The notes beneath the pieces are model-generated. The model did not search any database and was not told where the DNA came from. It was given only the letters and a program-made list of their open reading frames with translations. Shown one piece after another: positions 57,886 to 64,000 of a DNA stretch of 64,000 nucleotides (positions are counted from its first letter, which is position 1; every line of letters starts with the position of its first letter). The stretch is from positions 1 to 64,000 of the forward strand of contig CAJNDS010000329.1 of assembly GCA_905221605.1 (NCBI GenBank), read 5' to 3'. The position numbers and the translations under genes were made by a program. Source of the stretch: Symbiodinium natans (Eukaryota > Sar > Dinophyceae > Suessiales > Symbiodiniaceae).

Positions 57886-59515
57886 GGGGGGTATGGCGTG
57901 GGAGAGGGGGTGCGGGGCTGGAGAAGGGTGGGAAGGGGTTGGGGAGGAGGATGGACGGGGCTTAGGGGCGGGGAAGGGGTTGGTGGTGGGTGGAGTGGGG
58001 GTACGGTGAGAGGATGGGGAGCAAGCGGAGCGGGCGGGCAGCCCTTTGCAGTCCGTCATCTGATCGAGTCTCAAGAAAGGAGGTTGGGAAGGGGAAGGGG
58101 TGGGGGGGGGGGGGGGGCGGGCGGAGCAAGCGGGGCGGGCGGGCATGCGCTGGAGCCCTTTACATTCAGTCATCCAGAGGAGGAGGATACAGTGTAATGG
58201 TTGGGAAGGGGAAGGGTGGAGGGGCAGGAAGGGGTTGGTGGTGGGAGTGAGTCATCTGATCGGCAGGGAAGGGTGGCTGGAAAAGGGTGGATTGGGTAGG
58301 GGGAGGAGGATGGAGGGTTGGTGGTGGGAGGGTTGGGGCGGGGCAGGGGTTGGTGGGGACGGTGAGATGGGGCAGGGATGGGGAAAGGGGCGGGGGGAGC
58401 GGGCGGGCATGCGCTGGAGCCCTGTGGGGGGGGAGGGCGGGGTTGGGGGGTGCGCCTCTTTAAAGTCAGTCATCTGATCGAGTCCAGAGAGGGGAGGAGG
58501 AATGGAGTGGAATGGTTGGGAAGGGGAAGGGGAGTGGGAGGGGCAGGGGGAGGATGGAGGGTTGGTGGTGGGAGGGTTGTGGAATGGTTGGGAAGGGGTA
58601 GGGAGGAGGATGGAGTGGAAGGGTTGGGAAGGGGAAGGGTGGTGGGAAGGGGTTGGTGGTGGGAGTGGGGGGGAGGGGGGTTGGTGGAGGAGATGAGGTA
58701 AGTGGCTGGGGCAGGGTGGGAGGAGGGGCGGAGGGATGCGTGGGGGAGGGGGATGGAGTGGAATTGTTGGGAAGGGGGATGGAGTGAATGGTTGGGGGGG
58801 CAGGGGAAGGGGTTGGTGGTGGGAGGTTAGGGGCAGAAGGCAAGGCCAAGTCAAACAGGTGGAGTGGAACGGCCGGGAAGGGGGGGAAGAGGTTGCGGTG
58901 AGGGCAGCGGTAGGGGAGGGGGATGGAGTGGAATGGTTGGGAAGGGGGTGGGGAGCGGGGGGCAGGGGAAGGGGTTGGTGGAGGAGATGAGGTAAGTTGC
59001 TGTACAGGGAGAGGGTGGAGCGGAATGGTTGGGAGGGGGAAGGGTAGTGGGAGGAGGGGCAGGGAAGGGGTTGGTGGTGGAAGGGTTAGGGGCGGGCAAG
59101 GGGTTGGTGGTGGGTGGATTGGGGGGCAGGGTGGGGCCAAGTGGAGAGGTGGAGTGGAATGGTTGGGAAGGGGAAGGGGGAAGAGGTTGCGGTGAGGGCA
59201 GGGAGGGGGGGTTGGTGGTGGGAGTGGGTGGGGTTGGTGGAAAGTGGCTGAAGAGTCGTGGGAGGAGGGGCGGGAAGGGGTTGGTGGTGGGTGGAGTGGG
59301 GGTGAGAGGGGGGGCAGGGATGGGGAAGGGGTGGGGGAGGGGGATGGAGTGGAATTGTTGGGAAGGGGAGGGGGGGCAGGGGAAGTGGTGGGAGGTTAGG
59401 GGCAGAAGGCAAGGCCAAGTGGAGAGGTGGAGTGGAATGGTTGGGCAAGTGGAGAGGTGGAGTGGAATGGTTGGGAAGGGGAAGGGGGAAGAGGTTGCGG
59501 TGAGGGCAGGGAGGG
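57335..59515. repeat. G-rich low-complexity tract, about 2.2 kb
   Basis: The tract is dominated by GGTTGGGAAGGGGAAGGG, GGTTGGTGGTGGGAGG and GGAGTGGAATGG units, with several pure G runs (longest near 57847-57882). Cassettes such as GGAGCAAGCGGAGCGGGCGG followed by GGCATGCGCTGGAGCCC, and AAAGTCAGTCATCTGA, recur several times. Long frames on both strands are Gly/Trp- or Pro/Ser-only and are artefacts. Confidence 0.95.
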
Positions 59516-59654
59516 TCTTCACTGACGCCGCCCCGCTGTTGCTGGGGTCGGCGGATATAGTGCATAAGCCACCATTTGCCTTCCAGGCAATGTTCATCAG
59601 CTATTCCGGACATGCTCAGCCTGGAATCATCCCTGTCATCCCTAGTCCAAGTAC

Positions 59655-60190
59655 GTTGTAGCGACCGCAGCGAGGTGGCGGGAGCTCCCGCCTTTAGAGT
59701 GTGCCCACGCTGCGCCAGCGTCATCGAGTATGAGAGCCAATGCAAACACATGACCTGCAGGCGCTGGCAAGTCTAGTTGGCGCATTGAAGATTGCTTCAA
59801 AGTTAGTTGGCGCAGTCAAGGTTTGCAAAGGTTTCAGGATGGTTTGGTGTATCAAAGGGATGAACATTCATGGATTGCGCCTGGAGATCTTGAGCCAGAA
59901 GGGATCGGAGCTCTGAGGGCTTTGAAAGCATGAGGTTTGCCATGACCTCTTCCTGCATATTTCGCGTTTGACAATTGCGACAATGCCGCTACACGCAATT
60001 CCACGCAGTATTAAAGTATGAAGTACTAGGAGGACAATCCAACAACGCGCCTAAACTTTCAACCTTTCAGCTTCAGAGCCCTCATTCAACGTGCCTGAAC
60101 GCCTGTGCCAGGTGCGGACACTCTTTCTGCTGGCTTTGCACAAAGGATGCGGGCCAGCATGCAGCGTCAGGCCGCATGGAGAAAATGACT
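59655..60190 (+). CDS. RBR/RING-type zinc-binding domain, split by an intron
   Basis: Exon 1 reads RVCPRCASVIEYESQCKHM and ends TC plus AG at 59760. A 351-base intron (59761 GC donor to AG at 60111) leads to exon 2, starting 60112, which reads CGHSFCWLCTKDAGQ. Joined in phase the site is CKHMTCRCGHSFCWLC, with the C-x2-C, C-x4-C, C-x-C-x4-C-x2-C order of the IBR/RING2 half of RBR E3 ubiquitin ligases. These transfer ubiquitin to substrates. The upstream catalytic parts were not found; the G-rich tract lies just before. Frame 2 continues to a stop near 60223 or splices on. The alternative is another IBR-containing protein. Confidence 0.7.
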
Positions 60191-60407
60191 TATCGGAACC
60201 CCTCTGAAGACCTACGCCTTTAGCAACGAGCACCACATTTGCAATTCTGACCCTGGAGACTACAATAGCCCACAGCGCATGTAGACAGTAGCATGTTTCA
60301 GAACGTGTGCTCTGCCGGTCGTGCTGTTCCATGTTTCAGGGCAAAGACAGCATCTGGCCCCTGGTTTTGTTGCAATTGCCAGAAAACTGAGTAGCTGCCC
60401 CACCTGA

Positions 60408-60578
60408 AGAGGCGACCTTGACTGGAACATCAACTTTTCCTGCCCCATCGCACCCGTGCAGAGCGAGGAAGAGATTCGGCAGATTCTGAGCAGGCCGCGG
60501 GCTTGCGCTACAATCCGCTGTCGTACGATCCCGTTCGACCCTCCGCTACTGGCCACGTACAAGCCAAGTGAATCCTGA
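60408..60578 (+). CDS. Possible later exon of the RBR gene
   Basis: The frame reads GDLDWNINFSCPIAPVQSEE then EIRQILSRPRACATIRCR and ends at TGA 60576-60578. Just before it, 60340-60395 in another frame reads GPWFCCNCQKTE. Both look coding and sit on the same strand as the RBR exons, so they may be its continuation. No splice join was proved. Confidence 0.4.
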   Translation, partial: RGDLDWNINFSCPIAPVQSEEEIRQILSRPRACATIRCRTIPFDPPLLATYKPSES

Positions 60579-62378
60579 CACGAAGACACGACTCACGCTA
60601 CAGCCCACCATAGCGACTGCGCCACCTCTCATAGCCTCTCTTGTGTCTGAAAGGCAGCGATGAGCGAGTGCAGCTGAGTTGAGGTGAACGGTGACGTGCA
60701 AGAACAACCTCTTGGGTTGGCTCACTGTTTGGGAACATGCCGTACATGGTTGCAGCGTTTTCTGTTCAAGGCACGTGTGTGCGAAAGCCCTCTTAACCAG
60801 CATGACCTTTTCCAGCTAACCGGTTCTATGAAAGGACTCGAAGCATGATTCTCATGTGGGAACAGGCTCCACTTCAAGGGGTCCAACACAATCTCTAAGT
60901 CATCGGCTTAAGAGTTGTTCAGGGCTCAGGGCTTAACAACTTAGAGAGTTGTCAAGTGAGAGATTCTCAAGCACAACCTATTTCCAAGTATTGTAGTTCC
61001 AGCATCTTTCTGCCTCTCACGCATCTAACCCTTCGCGCCATTAAGAAGATGGGGAAACTTGATGAGAAGCTTACCTGTTAGACTATAGAGTCTTTTCGCG
61101 GCTTCGAGCGGTCACACCGTATAACATGCAGTCCCAATTGCTCAAGGCCTCCGAGAGCTGCGCCATTCCATGTTGCCTTTGCCTTTTCACCCCAAGAAAC
61201 TGGCAATTTCTCCATATCGAAGGTATTGGGGTGTCGAGTGAGGTGTCATGCAAGCTGTAGGACTTCTGTAGGGTTGCGAATCTCTCAACCACGGACGCGC
61301 GCAGCGAGCCACCCATCTTTCGTTGTCTGGTATCCTTGCCTTTGGCGGCACCGATTTGGTGCTTCCTAAGAGGGTGACAGGAAATCTTGAGTAGAGTGTT
61401 GGGAATTCCTGAAAGGAACCCAACCGGACATGTCGGCGATGCACCAAGAGCTTTGCCATGTCGAGCATGCTACAAAGCCTTGCAAAGCTTCTGTTGCGGG
61501 CCCACCGGAGTGAGGGTTAACAGAATGCTCCTCATGAGCTGGGCCCGCAGGTTCTGCGATCGGCGCCGATCGGACAGTTGCACTTTACCTTCGAAGCTGG
61601 CCATGCGGAGAAACTCTCAGTTGTGAGTATGAACATGTGCAAAGCATCGGCACAGCCACAAATCGTGGATGCATTGATGTAAGTCTGGTTCTCATGGGTG
61701 CTGCCATTGGGGTTGCGTGTTCCAGATGCAAGGCAAGCTTACACAAGCCGAGCTCAGTCTTCTGCGTCGCTTTCTAAAGAGCGTGGATTCCATCTCATCA
61801 CCTAGCTCCAGACTGACTGACCAAGCAGCTCGGGCGCGACTTGCGATGCCTCCACAAGAAACACAGGAACGAGGACTTCACTTGCTCACATTTTCTCACG
61901 ATTTCAGTGAAGCGACGCCACTCAGCGAAGCGACGCCACTCAGCGAAGCGATGCCACTCAGCGATGGTTGAAATTGCTTGAAAATCGTTAGGGTGATGCA
62001 AAAAGCCGACCCAGTCTCCTGCAAGTACGTTTTTCGGTTCGTGCTTGCACCATATTGCGCAATGATGCCCCCACGCTTCCAAATACGGTAGATCCGATTA
62101 ATGAAGCGATGATTCGGCGACGATGATCTTGCGTAATGCTGGTTTCCGAAGCACTCGCACAGACTGCAAACCAACGCAAGGCAAATTGTGCAAACTATGA
62201 GCTCTTACGATATCGCATACGGGTGCATTTGCAACATTGTCAGCAGTTTGTCTGCGAATCATGTATTTGGCGCAGGTGAGGTGCCTCTCCGCTTACCGCC
62301 AAAAGCGCAACGTGGTCAGCGTCGAGACGTGGTGTCAGATACGGCGCGATTCATGCAGTTGCATGATTAACCACCTCG

Positions 62379-62380
<2 letters not shown>
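60579..62380. other. Few features; one exon-like frame
   Basis: 61717-61971 on + reads KLTQAELSLLRRFLKSVDS and then a basic stretch, ending in an 18-base repeat. It may be an exon of an unknown helical protein. Nothing else is recognised between the RBR gene and the CTG array. Confidence 0.35.
61905..61965. repeat. 18-bp tandem repeat, three copies
   Basis: Three copies of AGCGAAGCGACGCCACTC encode repeated SEATPL in the overlapping frame. Confidence 0.9.

Positions 62381-62473
<93 letters not shown>
62381..62473. repeat. (CTG)n array
   Basis: About thirty CTG/TGC triplets are interrupted once (TCC near 62441). All three frames are open across it (poly-Leu, poly-Cys, poly-Ala), which creates artificial long frames. 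Confidence 0.95.
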
Positions 62474-62475
<2 letters not shown>

Positions 62476-62625
62476 TGCCTCGCCTGTGCCAAGGTACGAC
62501 ACGGGAGGTCGCTCGCCATGTTCTGTTTCAGTCGCCCTCGCGCAGGGTAACGACACTACGGTTTGTTGCGCATGCTCTCGCAAACAGTGCTCCCCGCATC
62601 AATCGATGCCGGCCACTTGCCCCTT

Positions 62626-62900
62626 CCAGTACGCTCTGAAGGCGCGCACAGGCAACGATGCCATTCCGGTTCGATTGCCGGATGCTGTAGTTGTCTATTG
62701 GACGGCCAGACCGGAGAGTCGTTCCTGACGGCTCTGCAGGAGGTTGCCACGAACTTGCTCCCTTTCGTCTGGTTTCTTCTGGGCACCCGTTTACACGATG
62801 GGCCACGGCGGGCTCGTGCAGAGGGATGGTCCTAGGGGAGGGATGAACAAGGCGACCCTCTCGCCCCGGCGCACTGCGCCATCGGACAACAAGCGGTGCT
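62626..62900 (+). pseudogene. Decayed retroelement reverse transcriptase, fragment 1
   Basis: Pieces of one protein lie in different frames: FQYALKARTGNDA (about 62628), LTALQEVATNLLPFVWF (about 62725) and DEQGDPLAPA followed by GQQA (62842-62900). The last is the reverse-transcriptase motif xQGDPLxP. Frame shifts between them, with no plausible introns, show that it is broken. It resembles the retroelement reverse transcriptases common in dinoflagellate genomes as I know them. Confidence 0.65.
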
Positions 62901-63059
62901 ATGCGGTGCTGCGGGACAGCAACTATGTCCGACGTGCGCAGCACCGTGAAGACTCTTGGCTGCGTGTGGTCCAGCTTGTGACAGCAGCAGCGCCGGGACG
63001 CGGGTGAAAGATCAGCAAGATGCGTTTCGAGCCTCGTTTTTGTTGCGCACGTTCGCAAA

Positions 63060-63830
63060 GATGTGGGCCTCCGTATTCGACCGTGCCAGTCTTCCCTACC
63101 AATACGCGCTACAAGCCCGGGCGGGCACCGATGTCCTTGATACCCAGGTCCGGGTCGCCTTCGGCGCCCCGCCTTCTGTTCGCCTGCACTCGGAAGCCGG
63201 TGTCCAACAGGGAGACCCACTTGTCCCTCTCCTTTTGCTTTGGTTCTCCAGCCGGCGTTGCAAGCTGCCAAGGCCATGCTCGCCCCAGCTTTTTTCGACG
63301 ATGTGTGCCTTGCTGAAGACTGCCGGCGGGTCGCTGTCGCATTTGTCGGACGCTTCTTGTCTGTCGCCGCTGCCCGCTCGTTCGCTGCCCTGCTCTCCCC
63401 ATCTCCAATGCCTGGAGAGGCGCCTTGCCTGAGCGGCGAGGACGTCGCCGCCGCTCGCTTCTCACCTGCCTGGCGGGTCAGGCCAGCTGTTGGTTCGGTG
63501 GGGCCCGGTAGGGCTTGGTGGTCTGCTTTGCGACCGCGCTCGGATGCTCTTAAAAAGGGAGCGAGTGACAAACAAACATACAAATTTTAAAAGCCTTGCT
63601 CGTTTGAGGCAGTCGCCTGGCAAATCGGACTGGAACTCAATCCGACCAAATGCGAGGTCGTCGCTTGTGGCGGCGCGGACCGCTGTGTTGACATGCGCGG
63701 CTCTTCCCCGCTGGGTGCGGGTAAACTCCTCTGGCGCCTTCTCCCTTCTAGGCCCCCCTGTTGGGCAGCATCGAAAAAGCTCGGCCGCTTCAGCTTTCCC
63801 TGCTCGCCAGCGACGCAATATAGAGTGTGA
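63060..63830 (+). pseudogene. Decayed retroelement reverse transcriptase, fragment 2
   Basis: A second copy reads LPYQYALQARAGTDVL (about 63092), VRVAFGAPPS, then GVQQGDPLVPLLL (about 63202). After a frame shift it reads QPALQAAKAMLAPAFFDDV (63246 on), where FFDDV matches the catalytic (F/Y)xDD box with its two Asp. About 265 bases later GLELNPTKCEVVACGG (about 63627) fits the conserved block that normally follows closely in non-LTR reverse transcriptases, so an insertion probably separates them. Frame shifts make it non-functional. It is cut off by the window end. Confidence 0.65.
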
Positions 63831-64000
63831 CAGAGTGTGGCCGGGAACCGGTGGGCACTTGGAACACGACCCTTCTCGAGGAGTCTACGCTGTTCATGCT
63901 GCACCACGGCGCGACGTCAGCACTTGGACGCCGCACCCATACCGAGACCGCCGCATTGGCGAGGCCACTCACCCGCCCACCAGCCACAGCCAGCGATGTA

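Noticed and set aside
57317-59751. Many 60-248 codon frames of Gly/Trp or Pro/Ser
   Set aside because: They are readings of the G-rich low-complexity tract.
62335-63583. Long minus-strand frames, including one of 351 codons
   Set aside because: The + strand carries the reverse-transcriptase motifs; the minus frames have no domain and partly reflect high GC content.
1-64000. Transfer RNA, ribosomal RNA and CRISPR arrays
   Set aside because: I looked for GGTTCGAATCC-type boxes, rRNA-like conserved blocks and regularly spaced repeats with unique spacers and saw none that held up by eye. A covariance-model scan could still find RNA genes I missed.

Overview
The window reads as nuclear DNA of a dinoflagellate, most like a Symbiodiniaceae-type alga. 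This rests on features seen in the sequence. Genes are cut into very short exons by many introns. The introns I could place by protein frame start with GT, GC or GA, end in AG, and are usually followed by G (AG|G). Every gene I could place with confidence lies on the + strand. There are long simple repeats, intronless pentatricopeptide-repeat (PPR) genes with a W/ACEKG-type repeat, and decayed reverse transcriptases with the GDPL-type motif. There is no bacterial-style operon, no ribosome-binding-site pattern and no CRISPR array. Species and function were not tested by any search.

Layout. 1-12 kb: a secreted von Willebrand D (VWD)-like protein (990-2312), giant purine/pyrimidine repeats, and scattered cysteine-rich exon candidates. 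12-18 kb: mostly unassigned. 18.1-21.5 kb: a probable plastid-lipid-associated (PAP/fibrillin) gene in several exons. 21.5-24.4 kb: AT and GT/GCGT microsatellites and one minus-strand open frame. 24.5-28.6 kb: a TerC-family membrane protein gene rebuilt from 18 small exons; it is the clearest single result here. 29.9-34.8 kb: an intron-rich PPR gene. 35.3-36.3 kb: a GC-rich open frame inside a duplicated module. 36.3-41.4 kb: repeats and weak open frames. 41.4-45.5 kb: exons of another PPR gene. 45.8-51.6 kb: two large intronless PPR genes sharing a near-identical 1.45-kb block. 51.8-52.7 kb: an ankyrin-repeat gene. 52.7-59.6 kb: few genes, ending in about 2.2 kb of G-rich low-complexity DNA. 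59.7-60.6 kb: an RBR/RING-type zinc-binding gene. 62.4-64 kb: a CTG array and two decayed reverse transcriptases.

How the genes relate. TerC proteins (membrane metal/thylakoid-linked), PAP/fibrillins (plastid lipid bodies) and PPR proteins (organelle RNA binding) are all, in known algae and plants, tied to plastid or mitochondrial function. Their co-location here is suggestive only. The shared strand fits the long one-direction gene arrays known in dinoflagellates.
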